A DNA stretch of 64,000 nt from Ancylobacter rudongensis (GCF_900100155.1 NZ_FMTP01000008.1:62001-126000), one strand, 5' to 3'; shown: positions 1 through 8,458, counted from the first letter of the stretch. Translations and numbers: made by a program. The notes: a model not told the origin generated them from the letters alone.

Positions 1-406
1 TGTCGTTCAGGACCAACAGCCGCTCGGGCGGACGCCCGGCGAAGGACAGGATGGCGTCGCGGTAGCCCCCCATGTCGAAGCCGGCATTGTTCCGCAGCAT
101 CAGCCGGTCCACCCAGGGGGTGAGCTCCGCCAGCCGCGCCTCGCTCAACGGATGGTTGACCACCAGCGTGACGTTGATGCCGGCCTGCGCCAACGCCTCC
201 AGCGCGTTCGTCACATACCAGGGGGTCTGGTGCGGCTGCCAGATGAGGAAGACCGCGTGCACATTGCCGGGATGGTGCAGCTGGCCCGCAAGCTCCACCG
301 GGACGGCCTCGCGGCGCAGCAGCCGGTCAAGGCGCGCCCGCAGGATCGGCAATCGGTAGCTGACGAGACGGACATAGGCCCTGCGGTAGTGCTTCTTGAT
401 ATTCAT
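1..406 (-). CDS. RgpF-like rhamnan synthesis family protein, partial (3' end lies beyond the window)
   Basis: Only the first 135 codons are present; reading runs off the left edge. The ATG at 406 gives a basic N-terminus, then a stretch resembling the RgpF family (rhamnose-glucose polysaccharide assembly), with LIWQPHQTPWYVTNALEAL and later NNAGFDMGGYRDA and a terminal LVLND. The GFDxGGYRD and LNDS-like motifs are what I recognise of the family. Such proteins act on cell-surface polysaccharide, and the neighbour opgH also makes envelope glucan. Because the C-terminal two thirds is missing, the family call is moderate and the substrate unknown. Confidence 0.6.
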   Translation of the reverse strand, partial: MNIKKHYRRAYVRLVSYRLPILRARLDRLLRREAVPVELAGQLHHPGNVHAVFLIWQPHQTPWYVTNALEALAQAGINVTLVVNHPLSEARLAELTPWVDRLMLRNNAGFDMGGYRDAILSFAGRPPERLLVLND

Positions 407-557
407 CGATCGCTCGCCGTAAGCCGCCCCTGCCCGGCGACAGCGTCTGCTCAGGCGCCGGCATCACCGGAGCCCCATGGCATCCCCCTTACCATATGGA
501 AGGCGTCGCGCCGATCCCACCGCCGGGCGGGCCCGCAGGCGAGGAGCGCCCCCCGCC

Positions 558-2372
558 TCAGGCGGCCCGGTGGGCGACCTCCAGCGCCCGCAGGCTGCCG
601 GTGGGGGCAACCTCTTCCGGCGTCGCGCACAGGCCGCGCCGGGCGAGCCAGCGCCCGAGCGCCGGCTCGGCGGTCAGCACCGCGAAGGGCACGGCGCCCA
701 TCAGGCCAACCAGCACCGGCAGCGCCCAGGGAAGAGTCCCCGGCGCGAAGGCGGTGAGCAGGCCGGCGAGAGCGCCGCCGAACAGGAATTGCGGCCACAG
801 CCCGGCCAGGGCGGTGCGCCAGGACAGGCGCTGGGCATCGCGCGACTGCGCCTCCCAGGTCACGGTGCGGCCGAACAGGAGGCCGACCATGAACAGGGCG
901 ATGCGGAAGGCCACCACCGGGCCCAGCAGCACCGAGAAGACGAATTCCGACAGCGCCCCGCCGACCAGCCGGCCGGTGCCGCCATAGCGCCGGCGCTCGC
1001 CTTTTCGCAGCAGCACGTCGAGAAAGCCGGCGACCTTCGGCGCCAGGCTCATCGCGAACATGGTGGCGAACAGAGTGAGGCCGAGCGCGGCGGGAAACGG
1101 GCCGTCGGCCCGCTCGGTATCGAACACCTTGAGCGCGGCGAGGGCGATGAAGGCCATCCAGGCGACCGCGCCGACATACATCAGCATCGCCCAGGCGATC
1201 TGGAACCGGCTCATCGGCCGGAGCCCCGGCAGGGCGATCAGCCGCCAATACTGCATGTTGCCCTGGCACCAGCGCAGGTCGCGGCGGGTGAATTCGGTCA
1301 GATGCGGCGGGTTCTCCTCGAAGCTGTCCATCTCCTCCGGCAGCACCCGCACCTCATAGCCGGCGCGGCGCATCAGCACCGCCTCGATCTGGTCGTGCGA
1401 GAGGATGTGGCCGGAGAGCGGGCCGGTGCCGGACAGGACGGGCAGGTGGCAATGCGCCTTGAACGGGGCGACGCGGATGACGGCATTGTGCCCCCAATAG
1501 GGCCCACAATCGCCCGCCCACCAGGACGCGCCCATCGTGTAGGAGCGCATGCCGTGGCGCATGCCGAACTGGAAGATGCGGGCAAAGGGCGAGGGCGAGG
1601 GCAGGCCGACGACGAGGCTCTGCAGGATGCCGAGGCGCGGATTGGCCTGCATGATGCGGATGAGGCGCAGCGTGGCGGAGGCGCCGAGGAAGCTGTCGGC
1701 ATCGAGCACCAGCATCAGCTCATAGCCATCGCCCCAGCGGTCGAGAAAGTCGCGGATATTGCCGGCCTTGAACCCTGAGTTCTCGTTGCGGCGGCGGTAG
1801 TGAAGCGCCGCGTCCTCGCCAAGCTCGGCCTGCCAAGCGGCGAACAGCGCCTCTTCAGTGGCGGCGATGGCGGGTTGGGTGGTGTCGGAGAGCACGAACC
1901 ATGCGAAATTTGCGCCGGCGCCGCTGGCGGCGATCTCGCTTTGCATGGCGCGCAGCCGGGCGAAGGCGCGGGCGGGGTCCTCATTGCGCAGCGTCATCAC
2001 CATGGCGACGCGCGAGGTGATCGCCGCGTCATCCGCGGCCCGCCCGGCATAGGGATAGACCGAGCGCCGGGCATCGCCCGGACCGTGCAGCAGCCACAGG
2101 CCGATCACCGCGTTCCAGAAGCCGAGAATGGTCCAGGGGGTGGAGAGGCAAAAGGCCAGCAGCAGGAACCCGTCCAGCACGGTGAAGCCGCCATGGCCGA
2201 GCAGATGGGCGAACAGGGCGACGAGCCCGGCATAGGTCGCGCCGATCAGGGTGAAGACCAGCGCCCGCCGGCGGAATAGCTGCCGCAGCGACTGCACGCC
2301 GGTCGGCGTCCGGTACTCCGCCCGTTCGGCGGGAATGAAACGCCCTTCGGCGACCTTCTCATCCAGACTCAT
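558..2372 (-). CDS. opgH: Glucans biosynthesis glucosyltransferase H (OpgH/MdoH-like)
   Basis: The 604-residue inner-membrane GT2-type glucosyltransferase is expected to polymerise beta-glucan from UDP-glucose for osmoregulated periplasmic glucans. Two N-terminal membrane helices (about residues 35-95) precede the cytosolic catalytic domain with VMTLRNEDP, the DxD motif in LVLDADSFLG, the acceptor-side motif SHDQIEAVLMRRAGYEV and the RRDLRWCQGN box that stands for QxxRW. Six or so hydrophobic segments follow. It is shorter than E. coli OpgH because the long cytosolic N-terminal extension is absent, as in other alphaproteobacterial forms. The ATG at 2372 follows GAGGACCGC. No opgG partner is visible. 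Confidence 0.9.
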   Translation of the reverse strand: MSLDEKVAEGRFIPAERAEYRTPTGVQSLRQLFRRRALVFTLIGATYAGLVALFAHLLGHGGFTVLDGFLLLAFCLSTPWTILGFWNAVIGLWLLHGPGDARRSVYPYAGRAADDAAITSRVAMVMTLRNEDPARAFARLRAMQSEIAASGAGANFAWFVLSDTTQPAIAATEEALFAAWQAELGEDAALHYRRRNENSGFKAGNIRDFLDRWGDGYELMLVLDADSFLGASATLRLIRIMQANPRLGILQSLVVGLPSPSPFARIFQFGMRHGMRSYTMGASWWAGDCGPYWGHNAVIRVAPFKAHCHLPVLSGTGPLSGHILSHDQIEAVLMRRAGYEVRVLPEEMDSFEENPPHLTEFTRRDLRWCQGNMQYWRLIALPGLRPMSRFQIAWAMLMYVGAVAWMAFIALAALKVFDTERADGPFPAALGLTLFATMFAMSLAPKVAGFLDVLLRKGERRRYGGTGRLVGGALSEFVFSVLLGPVVAFRIALFMVGLLFGRTVTWEAQSRDAQRLSWRTALAGLWPQFLFGGALAGLLTAFAPGTLPWALPVLVGLMGAVPFAVLTAEPALGRWLARRGLCATPEEVAPTGSLRALEVAHRAA

Positions 2373-2520
2373 GCGGTCCTCTGTTCGACCAACCGAACTG
2401 CCCCTGCGGCACTTCGCTGAGCTTGTACGCAGCCCGGGGCGGACGGTTCACGCGGTTTTGGGGATCTAACCGGACCGTGATGCTGTTATGCACGCGAATA
2501 CGGCAGGGGAGTGCCCTTTG

Positions 2521-3507
2521 GTGATGGTCGGAAAGTCTGAGACAGCCGGGCAGCTCTGGTGCGTGGCGCCGGGGCGCTACGAACTGCGCCGCGCCCCGCT
2601 CGACCCGGCCGGCGACGACACGTTGACCGTGCGCGCCCTCGCCTCGGCGGTGAGCCGGGGCACGGAGCGTCTGGTGCTGGAGGGCGCGGTGCCGGCGAGC
2701 GAGCACCAGCGCATGCGCGCGCCGTTGCAGAACGGCGATTTCCCCTTTCCGGTCCATTATGGCTACCAGAGCGTTGGCGTGGTGGAACAAGGCCCGCCGG
2801 AATGGCTGGGCCGCACCATCTTCGCGCTCCACCCGCATCAGGACCTCTATCGCCTGCCGGTCGCGGCGGCGATGGCGGTGCCGGACGGGCTGCCGCCGGA
2901 GCGGGCCACGCTGGCGGCGAATATGGAAACCGCGCTCAACGCGCTGTGGGATTCCGGCGCCGGGCCGGGGGACCGCATCACCATTGTCGGCGGCGGGGTG
3001 ATCGGCCTGCTGCTGACCGCGCTCGCCGCCAAGCTTCCCGGCGCCGAGGTGACGCTGGTGGACGTGAACCCCGCGCGGGCCGCGCTGGCACAAGACTTCG
3101 GCGCCGCTTTCGCCCGACCCGATGCGATCTCCGATGATGCCGACCTCGTGTTCCACACCAGCGCCAGCGCCGCCGGGCTGACCACTGCGCTGGCGGCGGC
3201 GGCGTTCGAGGCGAAAGTGGTCGAGGTGAGCTGGTATGGCGGGCACGCGCCCACCGTGCCGCTGGGGGAAAGTTTTCACAGCCGGCGGCTGCAACTGATC
3301 GGCTCGCAGGTGGGTTCCGTATCTGCATCGCGTCGGCCACGCTGGCCGCATGCGCGCCGGCTGGCCAAGGCCCTCGCCCTGCTCGACGATGCGCGGCTCG
3401 ACCAGCTGGTCACGCATGTCGTCGCGTTCGACGAGGCGCCCGAAAGACTGCCGGCCCTGCTGACCGAGGGCGAGGACGCGCTGGCGATCCTGCTCGATTA
3501 CCGATGA
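2521..3507 (+). CDS. Medium-chain dehydrogenase/reductase without zinc ligands, pterin-like cluster
   Basis: About 328 residues. A GroES-like N-terminal half contains SAVSRGTERLVLEG where zinc alcohol dehydrogenases have GxCGSD, so no catalytic cysteine is present; the SRGTE form is reminiscent of BchC-type dehydrogenases. A Rossmann fold follows with IVGGGVIGLLLTALAAKLPG and an acidic strand end TLVDVNPAR, suggesting NAD(H). The chosen start is GTG 2521, nine bases after AGGGGAG; ATG 2524 is possible, and ATG 2488 lacks a good ribosome site. It overlaps the next gene and is the first of four plus-strand genes, so it probably oxidises or reduces an intermediate of their shared pathway. The substrate is not known. 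Confidence 0.75.
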   Translation: MMVGKSETAGQLWCVAPGRYELRRAPLDPAGDDTLTVRALASAVSRGTERLVLEGAVPASEHQRMRAPLQNGDFPFPVHYGYQSVGVVEQGPPEWLGRTIFALHPHQDLYRLPVAAAMAVPDGLPPERATLAANMETALNALWDSGAGPGDRITIVGGGVIGLLLTALAAKLPGAEVTLVDVNPARAALAQDFGAAFARPDAISDDADLVFHTSASAAGLTTALAAAAFEAKVVEVSWYGGHAPTVPLGESFHSRRLQLIGSQVGSVSASRRPRWPHARRLAKALALLDDARLDQLVTHVVAFDEAPERLPALLTEGEDALAILLDYR

Positions 3508-3515
3508 GGAATTCC

Positions 3516-3917
3516 ATGTACTCTGTCGAAGTCCGCGACCGCATCATGATCGCCCACTCGCTGCCCGACCGGTTCTTCGGCCCGGCGCAGGGGCTGCACG
3601 GCGCCACCTTCGTGGTCGATGTCGCCTTCTTCCGCGAGGCGCTGACGGCGCAAAACGTCGTGGTCGATATCGGCGCCGCGCTCGACGTGCTGAAGCAGAC
3701 GCTGGCGCCGCTCGCCTACCAGAATCTCGACACGCTGCCGGACTTCGCCGGAAAACTCACCACCACGGAGTTTCTCGCCCGGCACATTTTCGACGCGATG
3801 GCCGCCGCCGCCAAGGCCGGTGCGCTGGGCGCGGAAGGGCATGGGCTGTCGAAGATCCGCGTCACCCTGCACGAGACCGACCTCGCCCGCGCCAGCTTCG
3901 AATCCGGCCTCAGTTGA
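3516..3917 (+). CDS. 6-pyruvoyl-tetrahydropterin synthase/QueD superfamily protein with substituted active site
   Basis: The 133-residue T-fold protein aligns along its whole length with PTPS/QueD. His14 (IAHSL) and His28 (LHGA) of the zinc site remain, but the third zinc histidine is Ala30, the catalytic Cys position is Ala24, and the LDHxxLN box reads LAYQNLD, losing the catalytic Asp/His. The pterin-anchoring Glu120 (TLHETD) and a TTTEFLA helix are kept. The start is ATG 3516, just after GAGGA; an upstream in-frame ATG at 3504 overlaps the preceding stop. The protein is intact and sits inside an operon, so it is probably a functional divergent clade rather than a decayed gene. The reaction is unknown. 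Confidence 0.85.
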   Translation: MYSVEVRDRIMIAHSLPDRFFGPAQGLHGATFVVDVAFFREALTAQNVVVDIGAALDVLKQTLAPLAYQNLDTLPDFAGKLTTTEFLARHIFDAMAAAAKAGALGAEGHGLSKIRVTLHETDLARASFESGLS

Positions 3918-3927
3918 GGCGCCCGGC

Positions 3928-4974
3928 GTGACCGGCTTCGCCTTCGCCATTCCCGGCGATATCGGCCTCCCCACCGGGGGCTATGCCTATGACCGCCGGG
4001 TGATCGCGGAAGCGCCGCGCGCCGGGGGCAGGCTCACCCATGTCGCGCTGCCCGGCGGCTTCCCCTTCCCCTCGCCGGCGGAGCTGGAGGCCAGCGCGCA
4101 GACCCTGCGCGCCCTGCCGCCCGGCCAGCCCGTGCTGATCGATGGCCTCGCGCTCGGCGCGCTGCCGGCGCCGCTGCTGCGGGCGCTTGACCGCCCGCTG
4201 GCGGCGCTGGTGCACCACCCGCTCGCGCTGGAGAGCGGGCTGGATGCGGGCCAGCGCGCGCAGCTTTTCGCCAGCGAGACGGCGGCGCTGGCGCAGACGC
4301 AGGCGGTGATCGCCACCAGCCCCGCCACCGCCCGGCTGCTGGCGCAGGACTATGGCGTGCCCGCCGCACGGCTGAGCGTCGCCCTGCCCGGCACCGACCC
4401 CTGCCCGCGCGCCACCGGCACCGGGCGCCCGGTGCGGCTGCTGGCGGTGGGCGCGGTGATCCCGCGCAAGGCCAATGTCGTGCTGGTCGAGGCGCTGGCG
4501 ACCCTGCGCGCGCAGGACTGGACCTGCCATATCGTCGGCGCCACCGATCGCGACCCTGCGGAGACCGCGCGGGTGCAGGCGCGCATCGCCGCCCTGGGTC
4601 TGGGGGAGCGTATCCGCCTCACCGGCACGCTGCCCTCGGAAGCGCTGGCCGGCGAATTCGATGCCGCCGATCTTTTCGTCACCGCCTCGCTGTTCGAGGG
4701 CTATGGCATGGGGCTGACCGAGGCGCTGGCACGCGGCCTGCCGGTTGTCGCCACGCGCGCCGGCGCCATTCCCGACACCGTGCCGCCGGCGGCCGCGCTG
4801 TTGGCCGAACCGGGCGATGCCGGCAGCCTCGCCGAAGCGCTGCGCCGGCTGCTCGACGACCCGGACCGCCGCCGTCGCATGGCGGACGAAGCGTGGCACT
4901 ATGGTCATTCCCTGCCGACCTGGACGCAGACTGCCGCGGTGCTGATCGCCGCCCTGAAGGAGATGCCCCGATGA
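3928..4974 (+). CDS. Glycosyltransferase family 4 protein
   Basis: About 348 residues of GT-B fold. The C-terminal donor domain has LLAVGAVIPRKANVVLVEAL, LTGTLPSEALAGEFDAADLF and the nucleotide-sugar motif SLFEGYGMGLTEALARGLPV with the EX7E-type glutamates. The N-terminal half (PGDIGLPTGGYAYDRRVI) is the acceptor domain. I prefer GTG 3928 as the start because the preceding gene's TGAGGCG lies just upstream; longer frames run back into that gene. It overlaps the methyltransferase by ATGA. In this operon the acceptor could be a pterin- or pyrimidine-type molecule, but that is inference from position only. Confidence 0.8.
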   Translation: MTGFAFAIPGDIGLPTGGYAYDRRVIAEAPRAGGRLTHVALPGGFPFPSPAELEASAQTLRALPPGQPVLIDGLALGALPAPLLRALDRPLAALVHHPLALESGLDAGQRAQLFASETAALAQTQAVIATSPATARLLAQDYGVPAARLSVALPGTDPCPRATGTGRPVRLLAVGAVIPRKANVVLVEALATLRAQDWTCHIVGATDRDPAETARVQARIAALGLGERIRLTGTLPSEALAGEFDAADLFVTASLFEGYGMGLTEALARGLPVVATRAGAIPDTVPPAAALLAEPGDAGSLAEALRRLLDDPDRRRRMADEAWHYGHSLPTWTQTAAVLIAALKEMPR

Positions 4975-5807
4975 GCGGCTTTGCTGCCGACTGGCTCGCC
5001 CTGCGCGAGCCGGTGGACCACGCCTCCCGCAACCCCGCGCAGGCGGCGCGGATGCGAGCCCATTTCGCCGAACGCGAGGCGCTCACCATCGTCGATCTCG
5101 GCTGCGGCACCGGCTCGAATCTGCGCGGGCTCGCCGGCGAGCTGCCGCCCCGCCAACGCTGGCACCTGATCGACGGCGACCCGGCGCTGCTGGAGCGGGC
5201 GCGCAAGGACCTTGCCGACTGGGCCGAGACGGCGCGGCCAAGCGGCGACGGCCTTGAACTGCACCGGGACGGGCGGGTGATCGAGGTGCGCTTCGAATGC
5301 GCCGACCTCACCGTCCGCGACCTCGACTTCGCCGATGTCGGGGCGGAGCTGGTGACGGCCGCGGCGCTGTTCGACCTCGTCTCCGAGGACTGGCTGGAGC
5401 GCCTCGTCGCCCGGCTGGCGGCGCGCAAGCTGCCGATCTATGCCGTGCTGAACTATGATGGCGAAGCCGAATGGCTGCCGGCCGCGCCACTGGACGGACG
5501 GGTGATCGCCGCCTTCAACCGCCACCAGCGCGGCGACAAGGGGTTCGGGCCGGCGCTGGGCCCGGCCTCAAGCGAGGCACTGGCGCAGCTGCTGCGCCAG
5601 CACGGTTACACATACGGGGCCGGCACCAGCCCGTGGGTGCTCGGCCCGGCCCATGCCGCGCTGATCCGCGCCCTCACCGACGGCTTCGCGACGGCGGCCG
5701 GCGAGATCGAGCCGGCACGGCGGGCCGAATTCGCGGCATGGGCGCAGGCGCGGGCGACGGCGGAGACGGTGAGGATCGGCCATCGGGACATCTTCGCCCA
5801 TGCCTGA
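4971..5807 (+). CDS. Class I SAM-dependent methyltransferase
   Basis: 278 residues. The SAM-binding motif I is IVDLGCGTGSNLRGLAGELP, followed by an acidic motif II region WHLIDGDPALLERARKDL and a motif IV-like VTAAALFDLVSEDWLERL. The ATG at 4971 overlaps the stop of the glycosyltransferase, so the two are translationally coupled. It closes the four-gene plus-strand operon. The methyl acceptor is not known; association with RibA-like and RibD-like proteins 1-3 kb away recalls toxoflavin-type pathways, where a methyltransferase acts on a product derived from GTP cyclohydrolase II. Confidence 0.8.
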   Translation: MSGFAADWLALREPVDHASRNPAQAARMRAHFAEREALTIVDLGCGTGSNLRGLAGELPPRQRWHLIDGDPALLERARKDLADWAETARPSGDGLELHRDGRVIEVRFECADLTVRDLDFADVGAELVTAAALFDLVSEDWLERLVARLAARKLPIYAVLNYDGEAEWLPAAPLDGRVIAAFNRHQRGDKGFGPALGPASSEALAQLLRQHGYTYGAGTSPWVLGPAHAALIRALTDGFATAAGEIEPARRAEFAAWAQARATAETVRIGHRDIFAHA

Positions 5808-5827
5808 GGCGCGCCGGTGCTGCCGCC

Positions 5828-6394
5828 TCAGAAGGGCGGCCACATCCGCGCCATCACCCCGTCGCGCTTGAGGAAGCGATGGTAGAGCGCGGCAGCGATA
5901 TGCAGCAGCGCTAGCCCCCCGAGAATCTTCGCCAGCAGCCCGTGCAGGCCGAGAATGCGCTTGGCAAGCGCCTCGTCCGGCGACAGCAGCGCCGGCACAT
6001 CGAACAGGCCGAACACGTTCAGCGCCGGATAGGCCGACACCCCGGCCCAGCCCAGCAACGGCACGACCAGCAGCAGCGCATAGAGACCGGCATGCACGGC
6101 GCCTGAGGCCAGGCGCTCGAACGGGGTGAGCGTCGCCTCCGGCGGCGGGGCGCCGCGCAGCCGCACCAGCACCCGCAGCACGATCAGCCACAGCACGAGG
6201 AAGCCGATGAATTTGTGCAGGCTGTAGAGCGAGCCCGTCAACGCATCGAAGCCGGTCGCCTCGCCGCGCGCCACCATGTAAAGCCCGAGCGGGATGAGGC
6301 CGATGACGATGAGCGCCACCACCCAGTGCAGCGCGCGGGCCGTGGTGCCATATCGCGCAGGCACGTCCGGCACGTTCCGATCAGAAGCCGACAT
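5828..6394 (-). CDS. Cytochrome b561-family membrane protein
   Basis: About 188 residues with four membrane spans and histidines placed as in bacterial b561 (CybB/YodB) proteins: ARALHWVVALIVIGLIPLG, YSLHKFIGFLVLWLI, AVHAGLYALLLVVPLLGW and ILGLHGLLAKILGGLALLHIAAALYHRF. These would ligate two haems b and move electrons between the quinone pool and a periplasmic acceptor. ATG 6394 follows GAGGGAGGGG and lies within the end of the RibD-like gene, so it is the distal gene of a two-gene minus-strand unit. Its convergence with the glycosyltransferase/methyltransferase operon leaves only 20 bases between stops. Confidence 0.88.
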   Translation of the reverse strand: MSASDRNVPDVPARYGTTARALHWVVALIVIGLIPLGLYMVARGEATGFDALTGSLYSLHKFIGFLVLWLIVLRVLVRLRGAPPPEATLTPFERLASGAVHAGLYALLLVVPLLGWAGVSAYPALNVFGLFDVPALLSPDEALAKRILGLHGLLAKILGGLALLHIAAALYHRFLKRDGVMARMWPPF

Positions 6395-7130
6395 GCGCCC
6401 CTCCCTCGCCGGTCCGCCGCAGGTCACAGTCGCAAAGAATATTGCCGTCGTCGAGCAGATAGGTATCGACGCGCGGGCGCAGCGCGCCCTCCAGCCCGTC
6501 GATCGGCTTTAGCGCGAGGCCGACGCGGCCCGAGCCGAGAATGATCGGCGCGACGCAGACATGCAGCCGGTCGACCAGCCCGGCGTCGATGAAGCGTGAA
6601 ATGGTCGACGCCCCGCCCTCGATCAGGATGGTGCGGTGGCCGCGCACCGCCAGCGCGTCGATGAGCTTTGCCGGCTCGAAAAACTCCGCTTCCCCCTCCG
6701 GGCCGATGCGGTCGACCTCGTTGGGCCAGCCAGCGCTATTGCGGGTGAACACAATCCTGTGACATCCGTCCGCCTCCAGCCATTTGGCGTCGCGCGGCGA
6801 GCGGCCGGTGCGGTCGATAACGGCGCGCGCCGGGCTGCGGCCGGGAACGCGGCGGGTGGTAAGCCGGGGATCGTCCGCCATCACCGTGCCGACGCCCACC
6901 ACCACCACATCCACCAGCGAACGCAGCCGGTGCAGATGGTCGAGGCCGCACAGGCCATTGATATCGCGGGATTTTCCAGTCGGAGTCGCGATCCGTCCAT
7001 CCAGCGATTGGCCGAGCTGGGCGACCACGAAGGGCGTCGTGCGCGGCCGCAGGATCGGCTCGTAGAGCGCGGCCAGCGGATCGATCGGTATCTCGCGTCG
7101 ATTCAAGGTAGCCCCCCGCAGCTTTGACAT
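6381..7130 (-). CDS. RibD C-terminal-type reductase (deaminase domain absent)
   Basis: 249 residues covering only the reductase half of RibD. Motifs are PFVVAQLGQSLDGRIATPTG, the substrate/NADPH region VVVGVGTVMADDPRLTTR, and TILIEGGASTISRFIDAGLVDRLHVCVAPIILG. The cytidine-deaminase-like HAE/PCxxC zinc domain of full RibD is missing. It would reduce the ribosyl side chain of a pyrimidine phosphate to ribityl, or a related pyrimidine or folate-like substrate. It is transcribed divergently from the GTP cyclohydrolase II homologue with about 110 bases between, and overlaps the cytochrome b561 gene. It may be a pathway-specific paralogue; I cannot see the housekeeping riboflavin genes here. Confidence 0.88.
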   Translation of the reverse strand: MSKLRGATLNRREIPIDPLAALYEPILRPRTTPFVVAQLGQSLDGRIATPTGKSRDINGLCGLDHLHRLRSLVDVVVVGVGTVMADDPRLTTRRVPGRSPARAVIDRTGRSPRDAKWLEADGCHRIVFTRNSAGWPNEVDRIGPEGEAEFFEPAKLIDALAVRGHRTILIEGGASTISRFIDAGLVDRLHVCVAPIILGSGRVGLALKPIDGLEGALRPRVDTYLLDDGNILCDCDLRRTGEGGAHVGF

Positions 7131-7241
7131 GAATCACTCCCGGCGCGATGCGCGGGCACTGGCAGCATTGGTCCGTTCGCGCCCTACATCCGTAACTACT
7201 ACGTGCGAGATGCGGAAATGGTGCAGCGGAAGAGGCCTCAA

Positions 7242-8396
7242 ATGACCAATAGCGCGGCGGGCGAAGGTACGATTGCGAGCCTCTTCGGCGACAGCTCCCT
7301 GACCGAGGCGGAGCGCGCCATCGCCGAGATGCGCGCCGGGCGCCCGGTCATTCTCGCGCAGGCCGGTCGCCTCTTTCTGGTCGCCAGCGCCGAATTCGCC
7401 GATGCCGGGCGGCTGGCGGCGCTGAATGAACTGACCGGCGGCGCGCTGCAGCTGGTGCTGACCCCCGCGCGCCTGCGCGCGCTCGGCCGGCCGGAATGGG
7501 CACAGCCGATGGCGATCCCGGCCTCGGAGCTCGCCAGCGCGCGGGTGCAGGCGCTGATCGCGCAGGATATGAGCGGACTGGCCGGCAACGGGCTGGACGA
7601 AGATCTGGTCGAGCCGGACCAGTCTGCTGCTGCCGCGCTGCAGCTCGCCACCCTCGCCCTCATGCTGCCCGCCGTGCTGATGGGCCCGCTCGCCCCGGCG
7701 GCGCTGACCCTGCCGGCGCTGACCGTGCGGGCCGAGGCGATCACCGGCTTCGGCGAGGACCGCGCGACCCGGGTGGAAATCGTCTCGCGCGCCCCGGTGC
7801 CGCTGCTCACCGCCCGCAATTGCGAGTTCGTGGTGTTTCGCGGCGGCGAGGGCATGCGCGAACAGGTGGCCGTCATCGTCGGCACGCCCGATCCTGCGCG
7901 GCCGGTGCTGGTGCGGCTGCATTCGGCCTGCCTGACCGGCGACCTGTTCGGCTCGCTGCGCTGCGACTGCGGCGACCAGCTGCGCACGACGGTCGCCTCG
8001 ATGGCGAAGGCCGGCGGCGGGGTGCTGCTCTATCTCGACCAGGAAGGCAGGGGCAACGGCATCGCCAACAAGATGCGCGCCTATCGCCTGCAGAGCGACG
8101 GGCTCGATACCTATGAGGCGGACGAGACTCTCGGCTTCGATCTCGACGGCCGCCGCTTCGACTTCGCCGCCGCCATGCTGCGCCAGCTCGGCTTTGAGAG
8201 GGTGGTGCTGATGACCAACAACCCCGAGAAAATCGCCGCGCTCACCCGCGCGGGGCTGCAGGTTTCCGGCGTCGAGCGCGCCCACGGAAGGCGCGGCGAC
8301 GACAATATCCGCTATCTCGCCGCCAAGCGCGACCGGGCCGGCCATTTCCTCGATCTCGACGCGCTCGACCACCACGCGCCGACCTCCTGCGGCTGA
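7242..8396 (+). CDS. GTP cyclohydrolase II (RibA-type) with a degenerate N-terminal RibB-like domain
   Basis: About 384 residues. The C-terminal half is a full GTP cyclohydrolase II: zinc cysteines in HSACLTGDLFGSLRCDCGDQL, LDQEGRGNGIANKMRAY, DGRRFD and the TNNPEKIAAL box. The N-terminal 170 residues lie where RibBA has DHBP synthase, but the acidic DDEDRENEGDL-type motif is absent (AIAEMRAGRPVILAQAGRLF instead), so that domain is probably inactive. Expected chemistry: GTP to a diaminopyrimidinone ribosyl phosphate plus formate. ATG 7242 follows GGAAGAGG; ATG 7218 and 7203 are in frame. A strong terminator follows. Confidence 0.88.
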   Translation: MTNSAAGEGTIASLFGDSSLTEAERAIAEMRAGRPVILAQAGRLFLVASAEFADAGRLAALNELTGGALQLVLTPARLRALGRPEWAQPMAIPASELASARVQALIAQDMSGLAGNGLDEDLVEPDQSAAAALQLATLALMLPAVLMGPLAPAALTLPALTVRAEAITGFGEDRATRVEIVSRAPVPLLTARNCEFVVFRGGEGMREQVAVIVGTPDPARPVLVRLHSACLTGDLFGSLRCDCGDQLRTTVASMAKAGGGVLLYLDQEGRGNGIANKMRAYRLQSDGLDTYEADETLGFDLDGRRFDFAAAMLRQLGFERVVLMTNNPEKIAALTRAGLQVSGVERAHGRRGDDNIRYLAAKRDRAGHFLDLDALDHHAPTSCG

Positions 8397-8458
8397 CGGC
8401 GCCGCCGCCCTTTCCTTTGCTTCGCGTTCCCCAGGCCTTCCCGTTGAAGGCCCGCCTC

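Noticed and set aside
7131-7241. Possible FMN riboswitch between the RibD-like and RibA-like genes
   Set aside because: The gap is too short and shows none of the conserved FMN-element segments.
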